A stretch of 64,000 bases of DNA from Pontibacter ummariensis (GTDB lineage: Bacteria; Bacteroidota; Bacteroidia; Cytophagales; Hymenobacteraceae): contig NZ_FZOQ01000007.1 of the NCBI RefSeq assembly GCF_900188175.1, positions 1 through 64,000 on the forward strand. Reading direction: 5' to 3'. Shown here piece after piece: positions 16,625-25,187 of the stretch. The position numbers and the translations under genes were made by a program. The notes beneath the pieces were generated by a model. The model saw nothing but the letters and a program-made list of their open reading frames with translations. It was not told the DNA's origin and did not search any database. Position 1 is the stretch's first letter. Every line of letters begins with the position of its first letter.

Positions 16625-19330
16625 TTACTCTACTCCCTTCATTTTCGTACGCTCCATGCCATACTGCAGGATGCGATCGATGAAGTCGTACGGTTTGTAC
16701 CCGTTTATGGCAGTCTGGTGGAAGATACAGGTAGCTGGCGTCATGCCGGGCAGGGAGTTCACCTCGATGATGATCGTCTCCACCTCGTCGTTCTCCAGCA
16801 CACGCACAAAGGCATCGATACGGGCATAGCCTTCGATATTCAAGATCTTTGCCACGCGCTCCAGGTCCTGCTTCACCTTATCCGATATCTGCTGGCGCCG
16901 CACCGGGTCTGCTGCGTAACGTGCCGGCGTGATGTTCTGCCCTTCACCTGCCAGGAACTTCTCCTCCAGCGATAACACCTCCCCTTCGGCCAGCGCCTCT
17001 GATGCCTCAAACACCTCATAGCTGACGGTACCGTCCGGCGCGTAGCGTGTGAGTAAGCCACCCGTGATCTCCAGGAAGTGCTTCGCACCATTCTTTGAGA
17101 TCAGCGTCTCTACCAGGAAGCCTGCTTTGTTCGGGAACTCCTCTTTAAAGCCCAGCGACAAGGTACGCGCGCACTCCGTGTCCAACTCCTCCATCTCACG
17201 GAAAATCAGCTTCGCGAAAGCTTCCAGTTCCGCCCGGTTCTTTATCTTCTTCACCGCCGAGCTACAGCCGTCGTCCGCTGGCTTGGCAATGAACGGATAG
17301 TTGAAGTCAGTTTCTATCTTCCGGAAGAAGGCCTCCTTATCCTGCAGCCAGTCCTCTTTAAAGGCCATGGCATGCTTGGCTACCGGCACCCCGTGCTTCG
17401 CAAGGATCTCGTTGGTTTCGTACTTATTGATTGTGATCTGGGAAGAACGGATGCCCGAGCCATTGTAAGGGATGTACAGCTTCTCCAGTTCTTCCTGCAG
17501 GGCACCATCCTCTCCCGGACGACCGTGCAGGGCGATGAACACAGCATCTACCAGGTTCTTCAGTTGCGCATAGCTAATGCGCTGAGGCTCCTGCAGACTG
17601 CGACCGGTGTACTTGCGCGTAATGCCTTCCGCCTCCTGTATGATCTGGGCCAGCACCGGGTGCGGCTTGCCGCCGTGCTCAAAGTGCTGGATCTTCTCTT
17701 TGATGTCATCCGCGTTATCCTTCAGCATGATGTTGATCGGGATCGTGTGCAGTTGATGCTCCTCGTTATTCCCAGTCAGGAAGATAGGGAGTGGCTCATA
17801 TTTGGTAGAGGAGGAAAGCTTCTCATAAATGTTGCGGCCGCTCTCCACCGAAATATGTCGTTCAGAAGAGTATCCCCCCATGATCACCCCCACCCGTTCC
17901 TTGTCGTGCCGGTGTGCCTGTTGCTCTTTGATGGAGCTATCCAGTTGCTGTAGCAGGCGCGTCAGCTTCACTGTATACTTACCAGACTTCAGGCGCTCGG
18001 CTACAGAGGTACGGATGATATAGGTCAGGAACTGCGAAGGGTTCAGGCCGATCTCCGCTGCCTGGTGGAAGAAGAACGACGAGGGCAACATACCGGACGT
18101 GGTATTCGGGTCGTTCAGGAAAATCTCGCCACCTTCGGTGATAAAGCCATCCAGACGGGCATACACATTAAAGCCAAAGTCCTGAAACAACTTGCTGCAC
18201 GCTTTGCGGATGTCCTGTATCTGCTCGGTTGGCAGGTTGATCGGCGTAATTTTACGGCTCAGGCCGGGCAGGTACTTGGAACGGTAGTCGAATACTTCGC
18301 TGCCTTTCACGATCTCCGTTGGCGGCAGGGCCAGCGGTTTTCCGTTTTCGTCCTGCACCACGATACAGGAGAACTCCTTGCCCTGGATAAAGGACTCTAC
18401 CAATATCTGCTGTTCGTGCTCTACATTGGTCAGCGTGATCGTGTCTGTTCCCGAGCCGTTGAACGTCTCGTTAATATGATTCAGTAGCTCCTCCGGATGG
18501 TAAATGATCTTCCCATCTTCCAGCACCACTGGCATGCCGATGCCCTCGCGGATGTCCACGAGCTGCTTCATGCTCATGACCTGCTTCTCCTCTCCCATCG
18601 CCTGCCATTGGCTCTTGTAAATGGTCTTGGTAAAGAAGCTGCGGTCTACCCCTGCCTCAAAAGCGGCAAAGTCTTTTTCTTTGATGATGGACACTCCGAT
18701 TGACGAACCTTGGTGTGGTGCCTTCAGCACCAGCGGCAGGCCAAGCTCTTCTACCAGCCTGTTAAACAACTGCTCGCGATTTTGCTTATCTGCCCAGGCT
18801 GCATGTTGGATGGTCCGGTAATCGGGAGTAGGGAAGCCGTGCTGTTTAAGCAACTCTTTCTGCACCACCTTGTCGATACCGATGGCTGATGGCAGGATGC
18901 CGGATCCGGAATACGGGATATGGTACCACTCCAGCAAGCCCTGTATGCTGCCGTCCTCTCCGTAGGGGCCATGCAGCGCCAGGAACGCAAAGTCGAAGTG
19001 GTTCTTGAACTCATAAGGCAATAGGCGCTTGCCTGCTTTGGCAATAATCCTGTCCTGCTCCTCGATGCTCAACTCGCCCAAAGACTCCATGTAAATCTGC
19101 AGTCCGTGCTCGCTCTCCGGCAGGGCTTCCACAGGCGGGTAAAAGTCCCGCACAGTCCCTTTGTAGATGTATTGCCAGTCCAGCAAAATAAAGTTACCCA
19201 GGCTGTCCACAAACACCGGAACCGCCTCAAACAGTGCCTTATCTAAATTATCGTATACCGTACGGCCACCTGCAAACGAGATTTCGCGTTCGCGTGATGG
19301 TCCTCCGAAGATTATTCCTACTTTCATCAT
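16625..19330 (-). CDS. Tandem (double) D-alanine--D-alanine ligase
   Basis: About 901 residues, two to three times the usual Ddl length, made of two complete ATP-grasp ligase modules. Numbering from an upstream in-frame start at 19354: module 1 (10-460) has GGPSREREIS, ALHGPYGEDG, the GSG-x3-SA-x3-DK motif and the glycine loop QGSSIGVS, but its metal motif is NDPN instead of E-x-N. Module 2 (487-905) has GGYSSERHIS, ALHGRPGEDG and a canonical EVNSLPGMT, but a degenerate glycine loop (GCSSAV) and INK for the DK motif. The starts ATG-ATG at 19330/19327 are preferred. It should make D-Ala-D-Ala for peptidoglycan, in the cytosol. Which half is active is unknown. The PASTA gene follows. Confidence 0.9.
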   Translation of the reverse strand: MMKVGIIFGGPSREREISFAGGRTVYDNLDKALFEAVPVFVDSLGNFILLDWQYIYKGTVRDFYPPVEALPESEHGLQIYMESLGELSIEEQDRIIAKAGKRLLPYEFKNHFDFAFLALHGPYGEDGSIQGLLEWYHIPYSGSGILPSAIGIDKVVQKELLKQHGFPTPDYRTIQHAAWADKQNREQLFNRLVEELGLPLVLKAPHQGSSIGVSIIKEKDFAAFEAGVDRSFFTKTIYKSQWQAMGEEKQVMSMKQLVDIREGIGMPVVLEDGKIIYHPEELLNHINETFNGSGTDTITLTNVEHEQQILVESFIQGKEFSCIVVQDENGKPLALPPTEIVKGSEVFDYRSKYLPGLSRKITPINLPTEQIQDIRKACSKLFQDFGFNVYARLDGFITEGGEIFLNDPNTTSGMLPSSFFFHQAAEIGLNPSQFLTYIIRTSVAERLKSGKYTVKLTRLLQQLDSSIKEQQAHRHDKERVGVIMGGYSSERHISVESGRNIYEKLSSSTKYEPLPIFLTGNNEEHQLHTIPINIMLKDNADDIKEKIQHFEHGGKPHPVLAQIIQEAEGITRKYTGRSLQEPQRISYAQLKNLVDAVFIALHGRPGEDGALQEELEKLYIPYNGSGIRSSQITINKYETNEILAKHGVPVAKHAMAFKEDWLQDKEAFFRKIETDFNYPFIAKPADDGCSSAVKKIKNRAELEAFAKLIFREMEELDTECARTLSLGFKEEFPNKAGFLVETLISKNGAKHFLEITGGLLTRYAPDGTVSYEVFEASEALAEGEVLSLEEKFLAGEGQNITPARYAADPVRRQQISDKVKQDLERVAKILNIEGYARIDAFVRVLENDEVETIIIEVNSLPGMTPATCIFHQTAINGYKPYDFIDRILQYGMERTKMKGVE

Positions 19331-19332
19331 CG

Positions 19333-19340
19333 CAAAGGTA
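19333..19340 (-). promoter_or_regulatory. TAccTTTG element abutting the ligase start
   Basis: An exact match to the Bacteroidota -7 consensus TAnnTTTG ends two bases before ATG-ATG of the ligase gene. A TTG lies 22 bases upstream. If it is used, the transcript would start at or inside the start codon. Confidence 0.4.
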
Positions 19341-19499
19341 ATAATTTTAGCCACTACTTCAGCAAGTAGCGTCCCTTACAGCAGCTAACGATTTTCGGTG
19401 CAACTATAGTTTAGCAATCAATGCCTGGCAGCCTTTTGCCTTGTGCTCCATCTTCATTTTCGGCCTCATCAGTTACCACCGACAAGCGCCTTTTCAATT

Positions 19500-19665
19500 A
19501 ACCCCGGCGGGGCGATATGTTTGTAGCAAAGAACAGAAAGACGAGTACGGCTCCATAGGAGCGGCATATGGTTGCTGTTTAAGACAAGTGCTTTTACATG
19601 TCGCTCCTCCGGAGCTTAAAAAATGAAGCGCCCAAGACGACAGATATATCGCCCCGCTGGGGCTT
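19500..19665. repeat. Palindromic cluster of four REP-like hairpin units
   Basis: Four related units of the form GCYCC-3nt-GGRGC followed by GAYATRT occur within 166 bases. Units at 19500-19526 and 19549-19571 run forward; units at 19596-19617 and 19638-19665 run in reverse. Outer and inner pairs match each other as inverted repeats, so the whole cluster is an imperfect palindrome. Bacterial REP/BIME elements have this design, and similar GC hairpins with a GATATNT tail recur, to my knowledge, in Bacteroidota genomes. It fills much of the 540-base gap between the ligase and pgk. Overlapping short frames are by-products. Confidence 0.7.
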
Positions 19666-19790
19666 AGCTTAGCGTCTTTAGGCTGATAACTCAATCATTC
19701 GGTATGAAAGCCCTGTTTAACCATACCAGCCAACAATCCTATAACACCAGACACAAGTCTTCGCCTCTTATGAAATTATCCCCATTTTAC

Positions 19791-19798
19791 TATATTTG
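19791..19798 (+). promoter_or_regulatory. pgk promoter -7 element
   Basis: TATATTTG is an exact TAnnTTTG match. A TTA (one mismatch to TTG) lies 20 bases upstream at 19768-19770. It gives a leader of roughly 70 bases before the pgk ATG. Confidence 0.55.
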
Positions 19799-19875
19799 CT
19801 TATTCTTATAAGCAGCAACAAAATCTCAGGAATCACGAAAAACGAATTACAGATAACGAAACCCCATAACAGTAG

Positions 19876-21075
19876 ATGAGAACGATAGACAATTATAACT
19901 TTGCCGGCAAGCGCGCGCTGATGCGCGTTGACTTCAACGTGCCGCTAGATGAGAATTTCAAAATTACAGACGATACCCGTATTCGTGCGGCCATACCCAG
20001 CATCCAGAAGATCCTGAACGATGGAGGTTCTGTGGTGCTGATGTCGCACCTAGGCCGCCCGAAAAGCGGGCCCGAGGAAAAATATTCCCTGATCCACCTG
20101 GTGGAGCGCCTCTCCCAGGAGTTTAATACCACCGTGCTTTTCGCCAAGGATTGCATCGGTCCGGAGGCTGCCAGACTGGCCCAGGACCTGCAGCCTGGGC
20201 AGATCCTGCTACTGGAGAACCTGCGTTTCCATAAAGCAGAGGAGAAGGGCGATCCTGATTTCGCAAAAGAACTTGCTGCTCTCGGCGATGTGTACGTGAA
20301 CGATGCTTTTGGCACGGCACACCGGGCACACGCCTCTACCGCCATCATCGCGCGCTACTTCCCGAAAGACAAGGTAATGGGCTATGTGATGTTTGCCGAA
20401 CTGGACAATGCCCGCCGCGTGCTGGAAAACGCCGAGCGTCCTTTCACAGCCATTATGGGTGGTGCTAAGATCTCTGACAAGATCCTGATCATCGAGAAGC
20501 TGCTGGACCGCGTGGATAACCTGCTGATTGGTGGAGGGATGTCTTATACCTTCGTAAAAGCAGATGGTGGCCAGATTGGCGCATCGCTGGTAGAAGAGGA
20601 TAAAGTAGACTTAGCCTCGCGCCTGATAGGCATGGCCCGTGAGAAAGGCGTGAACCTGATGATACCGGTAGACTCTGTCGTAGCCGATGCCTTTAGCAAT
20701 GACGCCAATGTAGACACCAGCCTGAGTCATCATATCAAACCCATGTGGATGGGACTCGATATTGGCCCGACTGCCCGTGACCAGTATGCTGAGGTAATCC
20801 TGAACTCGAAGACCATCCTCTGGAACGGGCCGATGGGTGTGTTCGAGATGTCGAACTTCTCAGTGGGAACGGAAGGTGTTGCCGAGGCCGTAGTAGAAGC
20901 TACCCGCCGTGGCGCTTACTCGCTGATTGGTGGTGGTGATTCTGCCGCAGCCGTAAACCAACTGGGCTATGCCGATAAGGTATCTTATGTTTCAACAGGT
21001 GGTGGTGCACTACTGGAGTACATGGAAGGCAGGGAACTACCAGGTGTTGTAGCCATCGAGCGCGACGATTATTAA
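19876..21075 (+). CDS. pgk: Phosphoglycerate kinase
   Basis: Glycolytic enzyme converting 1,3-bisphosphoglycerate and ADP to 3-phosphoglycerate and ATP, cytosolic. The 399 residues are the normal length. The N-terminal domain has [12 protein letters not shown] and MSHLGRP with the substrate-binding arginine, followed by [16 protein letters not shown] and [14 protein letters not shown]; the C-terminal nucleotide domain has [19 protein letters not shown] and [10 protein letters not shown]. The call is secure. It is transcribed alone, with an exact -7 element upstream and a strong terminator 18 bases after the stop. Confidence 0.98.
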   Translation: MRTIDNYNFAGKRALMRVDFNVPLDENFKITDDTRIRAAIPSIQKILNDGGSVVLMSHLGRPKSGPEEKYSLIHLVERLSQEFNTTVLFAKDCIGPEAARLAQDLQPGQILLLENLRFHKAEEKGDPDFAKELAALGDVYVNDAFGTAHRAHASTAIIARYFPKDKVMGYVMFAELDNARRVLENAERPFTAIMGGAKISDKILIIEKLLDRVDNLLIGGGMSYTFVKADGGQIGASLVEEDKVDLASRLIGMAREKGVNLMIPVDSVVADAFSNDANVDTSLSHHIKPMWMGLDIGPTARDQYAEVILNSKTILWNGPMGVFEMSNFSVGTEGVAEAVVEATRRGAYSLIGGGDSAAAVNQLGYADKVSYVSTGGGALLEYMEGRELPGVVAIERDDY

Positions 21076-21093
21076 CAACAGCTTTAGTTGACT

Positions 21094-21142
21094 ACATACA
21101 AAAATCCCCTGCTGCATCATGTAGCAGGGGATTTTTGTATGT
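21094..21142 (+). terminator. Terminator of pgk, 20-bp perfect stem
   Basis: Arms 21094-21113 and 21123-21142 are perfectly complementary around a 9-base loop. The stem contains ATCCCCTGCT/AGCAGGGGAT and ends in a T-run. The same core reappears at 22131. Confidence 0.9.
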
Positions 21143-21329
21143 ATGCTGTTTTACCTACGAGATAAGAGGCAAAAACATACAAAACATAGGCGTCATGCTG
21201 GCTGTTGCTAAACAAAATAACCAAAAAACTGTACATATCTTAGCCCGTAAGTAGCAGGCTACCAGTAGATTTTGCGTAGAAGCGGCATATCATTAATAAA
21301 CCGTAAACACCTAAAACATACAAGACAGT

Positions 21330-22094
21330 ATGAAGAAACTATTTTCCCTTTGGGCCTTGCTCCTGAGCTTCGCCTACCTTCCGGCTCTGGCACAACGCGC
21401 CACGCCAGACCAGGTTCAAACCAACAAAGGACCACTAACGATACAGCCCATTTTGCATGGCACCGCCGTGCTGAACTGGAATGGCAAAACTATCTACATA
21501 GACCCTTATGGAGGCGCTGCAGCCTTTGAAGGTATTGCTGCACCAGACCTCGTCCTCATTACCGACATCCATGGGGATCACTTGGACCAGAAGACACTGG
21601 ACGCCCTCAACACCTCTAAGGCAAGCTTTGTTGTGCCCCAGGCGGTGGCCGATAAACTACCAGAAAACCTGAAAGCAAAAGCTGTGGTGCTGGGAAATGG
21701 GGAAAACACGACGCAACAAGGGATCCCGATTACCGCCGTTCCGATGTATAACCTCCCCGAGAGTCCGGACGCACGGCACATCAAAGGCCGCGGCAATGGC
21801 TATATCCTGAACCTGGGCGACAAAAACATCTACTTTTCTGGCGATACGGAAGGTATCCCAGAAATGCGGACACTGCAGAACATCGACGTAGCTTTTGTTA
21901 GCATGAACCTCCCCTACACCATGGATGTAGATCAGGCCGCGGACGCGGTGCTGGACTTCCAGCCCAGGATCGTGTACCCCTACCACTACCGGGGGCAGAA
22001 CGGCTTAAGCGACGTGGAAACTTTTAAAAGGCTGGTAAACGAAGGCAACAAAAACATTGAGGTAAGGTTGAGAAATTGGTATCCGGAGTACTAG
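21330..22094 (+). CDS. Secreted metallo-beta-lactamase-fold hydrolase (UlaG-like)
   Basis: Exported MBL-fold protein of 254 residues. A signal peptide (MKKLFSLWALLLSFAYLPALAQ) places it in the periplasm or outside. The fold markers are the early TAVLNWNGKTIYIDPYGG strand, the metal motif DIHGDHLD, and NIYFSGDTEGIPEM with the bridging aspartate, then YPYHYRGQ with the last histidine. This is the UlaG-like / beta-lactamase superfamily 2 pattern, usually zinc or manganese dependent. The substrate is unknown. It is monocistronic, with a terminator 37 bases downstream. Confidence 0.88.
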   Translation: MKKLFSLWALLLSFAYLPALAQRATPDQVQTNKGPLTIQPILHGTAVLNWNGKTIYIDPYGGAAAFEGIAAPDLVLITDIHGDHLDQKTLDALNTSKASFVVPQAVADKLPENLKAKAVVLGNGENTTQQGIPITAVPMYNLPESPDARHIKGRGNGYILNLGDKNIYFSGDTEGIPEMRTLQNIDVAFVSMNLPYTMDVDQAADAVLDFQPRIVYPYHYRGQNGLSDVETFKRLVNEGNKNIEVRLRNWYPEY

Positions 22095-22130
22095 AAATTA
22101 AAGCCTTCGTATGTCATGCTTTTTCACTTT

Positions 22131-22165
22131 ATCCCCTGCTACAGACTAGTAGCAGGGGATTTTTG
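22131..22165 (+). terminator. Terminator of the MBL-fold gene
   Basis: Arms ATCCCCTGCT (22131-22140) and AGCAGGGGAT (22151-22160), then TTTTT. The stem core is the same as the pgk terminator about 1 kb upstream. Confidence 0.88.
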
Positions 22166-22220
22166 CTTATATTGTTCTGACATAAATTGCTCCCTGGATC
22201 AAATCCCTATACACTTACCT

Positions 22221-23813
22221 ATGCCCATTAAAGTCACCCACTTGCTCCAGTTCCTGCTCGGCATCCTCCTGCTAAGCAGCTGTACCCGTGAAACCAAAAC
22301 AGCAAGCTCCGCTGCCACCGACTTCGAACTACAGGAAGTCACCATCGCGGACATACACCAAGCTTTCAGGGAAGGTGATTGCAGCTGCCAGCAACTGGTG
22401 GCAGCTTACCTGCAACGGATTGAGCAGTATGATCAGCCAACCGGACTCAATGCCATTGTGCTTACTAACCCGGAAGCAATGGAAAGAGCCCGACAGCTGG
22501 ATGCGGAGTTTGCCCAAACGAAAAAGCTAAGGCCGCTGCATTGTGTTCCGGTCATTGTGAAAGACAATTATAACACAGAGGGACTGCAGACAACCGCTGG
22601 CTCCGCGGCCCTGAAAGGCTTTACACCTGCCGAGGACGCCTACCAGGTACGGGAACTGAAGGAAGCGGGGGCTGTTGTGCTGGCAAAGTCTAATATGGCA
22701 GAGTGGGCCTTCAGCCCCATGGTATCCATTAGCTCCATTGCCGGGGAAACGCTGAACCCTTATAACCTGGAACATGTACCCGCCGGCTCCAGCGGGGGTA
22801 CCGCCGCAGCCGTGGCAGCTAATTTAGGGACGGTAGGTCTGGGAACGGACACGGGTAACTCCATCAGAGGGCCTTCCTCCCACAACGCCTTGGTTGGGTT
22901 CCGGTCAACCTTAGGTTTAACGAGTCGCGCGGGTATTGTACCCTTGTACCTGCGCAACGATGTGGGCGGCCCAATGGCCCGGACAGTAGAAGACGCCACC
23001 AGAATACTGGAAGTGATTGCAGGGTATGATCCAGAAGACCCACTTACCAAACACAGTCAGGGCAAAGTACCCCAGAACTACCAGCAGTTCCTGGACAAAG
23101 ACGGGCTAGAGGGGGCCCGCATCGGCGTACTCCGGCAGCTGAGTGATCAGAACCCCGACCCACAGGTAAAAGCCCTGTTTGAGCAGGCCCTTGCAGACCT
23201 GAAAGCCCAGGGGGCTATGATCGTGGATCCTTTCGAAGTGGCGGACTTTGATAAGCTGCGTCAGGACCAGTGGTGCGACGTGTTCCAGCGCGACATAAAT
23301 GAATATCTGGCAGCACAGGGCCCTGATGTGCCGGTGAAGAACCTGGATGAGATTGTAGCATCCGGCAAGTACTCCGCCTATATCGAGGAAAACCTGAAGT
23401 ACTTCCAGGAAAACCAGGTAGAAGAGGATGGTACCAGTACCTGCGGGGATGCCTTTACAGACCCTAAAAGAATCGCTTTCCGGGAAGCCATCGAAAACGC
23501 GATGGACAAGTATAAGGTAGACGCCATCGTTTACCCCACCTGGAACAACCCGCCTGCCAGGGTAGGAGACTTCAAAGGTTACAAAGGCGATAACAGCCAG
23601 GTTATTGCCCCGCACACGGGTCAGCCGGCCTTTACCATCCCGATGGGTTATACCTACGACAACCTGCCAGCCGGCCTGCAGTTCCTGGGACGCATGTTCG
23701 ATGAACCCACGCTCATCAAGCTGACCTACAGTTATGAGCAGGCCACGAAGCACCGAAAGCCGCCCGTGAGGTTTACGAAAGCTGGTAAGAAGCAGGAAGG
23801 GGTAAAGCCTTAG
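22221..23813 (+). CDS. Amidase-signature-family lipoprotein
   Basis: Amidase of the AS family, 530 residues from ATG 22221. That start is chosen because it gives a lipoprotein signal ([14 protein letters not shown] with the lipobox cysteine), and the in-frame region upstream contains the previous terminator. The Ser-cisSer-Lys triad is visible: Lys in [13 protein letters not shown], cis-Ser in [17 protein letters not shown], and nucleophile Ser in [13 protein letters not shown]. The family hydrolyses amide bonds in many substrates; relatives of this size act on peptide amides. As a lipoprotein it acts in the periplasm or at the outer membrane. The ACT gene starts three bases after its stop. 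Confidence 0.92.
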   Translation: MPIKVTHLLQFLLGILLLSSCTRETKTASSAATDFELQEVTIADIHQAFREGDCSCQQLVAAYLQRIEQYDQPTGLNAIVLTNPEAMERARQLDAEFAQTKKLRPLHCVPVIVKDNYNTEGLQTTAGSAALKGFTPAEDAYQVRELKEAGAVVLAKSNMAEWAFSPMVSISSIAGETLNPYNLEHVPAGSSGGTAAAVAANLGTVGLGTDTGNSIRGPSSHNALVGFRSTLGLTSRAGIVPLYLRNDVGGPMARTVEDATRILEVIAGYDPEDPLTKHSQGKVPQNYQQFLDKDGLEGARIGVLRQLSDQNPDPQVKALFEQALADLKAQGAMIVDPFEVADFDKLRQDQWCDVFQRDINEYLAAQGPDVPVKNLDEIVASGKYSAYIEENLKYFQENQVEEDGTSTCGDAFTDPKRIAFREAIENAMDKYKVDAIVYPTWNNPPARVGDFKGYKGDNSQVIAPHTGQPAFTIPMGYTYDNLPAGLQFLGRMFDEPTLIKLTYSYEQATKHRKPPVRFTKAGKKQEGVKP

Positions 23814-23816
23814 CAG

Positions 23817-24242
23817 ATGGCAGGAGAAAAAGACCTGGCCGTGTTACTGCGCTCCCTGACACCAGTCTTGAACGAGGGAGCCTATGTGTTTTGCACCGTG
23901 CCCGACCTAAAATCGGTAGCACCTGACGACATCATCAGTCTATTTAAGGAAAAGGAAGGACTAACGGTTATTCTGGCAAAAGACAAGGCAGATGCGTTAG
24001 GCTTGCCCTATGGCTTTGTTGCTTCCTGGATCACGTTAACAGTGCATTCCTCGCTCGAAGCGGTGGGCTTAACCGCCGCCTTCTCCAGGGCTCTGGCTCA
24101 AAATGGCATCAGTTGCAATGTGGTAGCTGGGTTTTACCACGACCACATTTTCGTTTCTAAGCAGGATGCAAAGAAAGCCATGCAGGTACTTCAACAGCTT
24201 TCCGAGCCCGAAAAACAATCTTCATCGGCACCTAAAAGCTGA
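23817..24242 (+). CDS. ACT-domain protein (DUF2241-like)
   Basis: Small cytosolic protein (141 residues) with two ACT-like halves: the first about 1-65 (LNEGAYVFCTVPD) and the second about 66-125 (ITLTVHSSLEAVGLTAAFSRALAQNGISCNVVAGFYHDHIFV). This matches the family annotated as DUF2241 plus ACT. ACT domains bind amino acids; these stand-alone proteins have no established role. It starts three bases after the amidase stop on the same strand, so both are in one transcript although the amidase is exported. Confidence 0.85.
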   Translation: MAGEKDLAVLLRSLTPVLNEGAYVFCTVPDLKSVAPDDIISLFKEKEGLTVILAKDKADALGLPYGFVASWITLTVHSSLEAVGLTAAFSRALAQNGISCNVVAGFYHDHIFVSKQDAKKAMQVLQQLSEPEKQSSSAPKS

Positions 24243-24302
24243 TGCAGGATGCTAACCTTTACTATGAGCGCGACAGGAAGAAGTGATCAAAAGCATGAAA
24301 GT

Positions 24303-24336
24303 CACAAACTCCAGGGCCCGCAACGTGGAGTTTGTG
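24303..24336. terminator. Hairpin after the amidase-ACT operon
   Basis: Perfect 11-bp stem with arms CACAAACTCCA (24303-24313) and TGGAGTTTGTG (24326-24336). It lies 60 bases after the ACT stop but has no T-run on the plus strand, so it may be a terminator helper or another RNA structure. Confidence 0.4.
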
Positions 24337-24390
24337 AAAACAAAGGCGGACATAAACAAAGCTTAGAGCCGATAATTTCATAGGCTACGC

Positions 24391-24783
24391 TTATACATGG
24401 TCGTCGTTTACCTCCAGCCAATACCCATCGGGGTCCTGAAAAAAGATCTGACGGATACCATCGGAGCGTAGGTTAGGCGTTTTGAGTTCTCCGGCAAAGT
24501 TTCCGTACGGGATGTCCAACGCGTCCAGGTTAGCCATAAACTCTTCCAGAGAGGCAACGCTAAAGCATATATGGGTATTTTTCTCCTGCGGAATTTCTTT
24601 GGGAGCACCTTCTATCAGGTGCAGTTGGCTTCGCCCTCCCATGCTGAACCAGAAATGCCAACCGTCTTTGAAGGGTTCCGGTATCTGGCGCAGCTGCAGC
24701 ACTTCCTCGTAGAATTTGACACTCCGGTTTAGATCGTGCACATAAAGGGCGATGTGATTAATAGTAGCAGAAACAGGATTCAT
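24391..24783 (-). CDS. VOC-family (glyoxalase-like) protein
   Basis: Vicinal-oxygen-chelate fold protein, 130 residues from the ATG at 24783 (an upstream in-frame start would add 13 unlikely residues). Both beta-alpha-beta-beta-beta units are visible: ATINHIALYVHDLNRSVKFYEEVL with the first metal histidine, and THICFSVASLEEFMANL followed by IRQIFFQDPDGYWLEVND with the last glutamate. This is the glyoxalase / fosfomycin resistance / dioxygenase superfamily; the pattern HIALYV.D is generic and the substrate cannot be told. Monocistronic on the minus strand. Confidence 0.87.
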   Translation of the reverse strand: MNPVSATINHIALYVHDLNRSVKFYEEVLQLRQIPEPFKDGWHFWFSMGGRSQLHLIEGAPKEIPQEKNTHICFSVASLEEFMANLDALDIPYGNFAGELKTPNLRSDGIRQIFFQDPDGYWLEVNDDHV

Positions 24784-25187
24784 GTTTTTTGAAATTAATT
24801 TTATCAGAAGCTGGCCAAACACCGGGTATTTACTCCTACAGGTTAAGCAAGCAAAAATTAGCAGCGCTACAAGTTAAGCATCTTTGCCCAGAGCTGCGAT
24901 TTGCCTTTGTGTTCTTCCTGCCACATAAAAACGCCCCTCTTTGCGGAGGGGCTTCCCGTTTTAGCATAACCAGCGCTGTATCGGACTGGGATCTTGTCTG
25001 TCCTGACAGTCACCTTATCCGCATAATGTAGGGCATGTCTGGGTATGACCCAGGCTTAAAAACAAACTGGTTAAATACATAAATTTTAATTTTATTTTTT
25101 GTATTTTAACTATATCAAAGCGCTTGCCTTAATCAACGACCACTGCTGCCGGCAAGCCTTCTTGATAGGATACATAAATGCAAGGCT
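24784..25187. other. Gene-free gap with orphan terminator-like hairpin
   Basis: No coding sequence is convincing here. A perfect hairpin GCCCCTC/GAGGGGC (24933-24939, 24946-24952) has T-rich flanks on both sides, yet no gene ends near it: the neighbouring genes are divergent. A second small palindrome CTGGGT/ACCCAG is at 25039-25053. The last 100 bases are very A/T-rich and probably hold the promoter of the Lgt-like gene. A small RNA on either strand is possible. Confidence 0.4.

Noticed and set aside
19494..19694. Short frames across the REP-like cluster
   Set aside because: They arise from the palindromic repeat, not from a gene.
22116..22220. Longer N-terminus for the amidase
   Set aside because: It would run through the upstream terminator; the ATG at 22221 gives a proper lipoprotein signal.
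24242..24286. 14-codon frame overlapping the ACT stop
   Set aside because: Too short to support; no sign of conservation can be judged.
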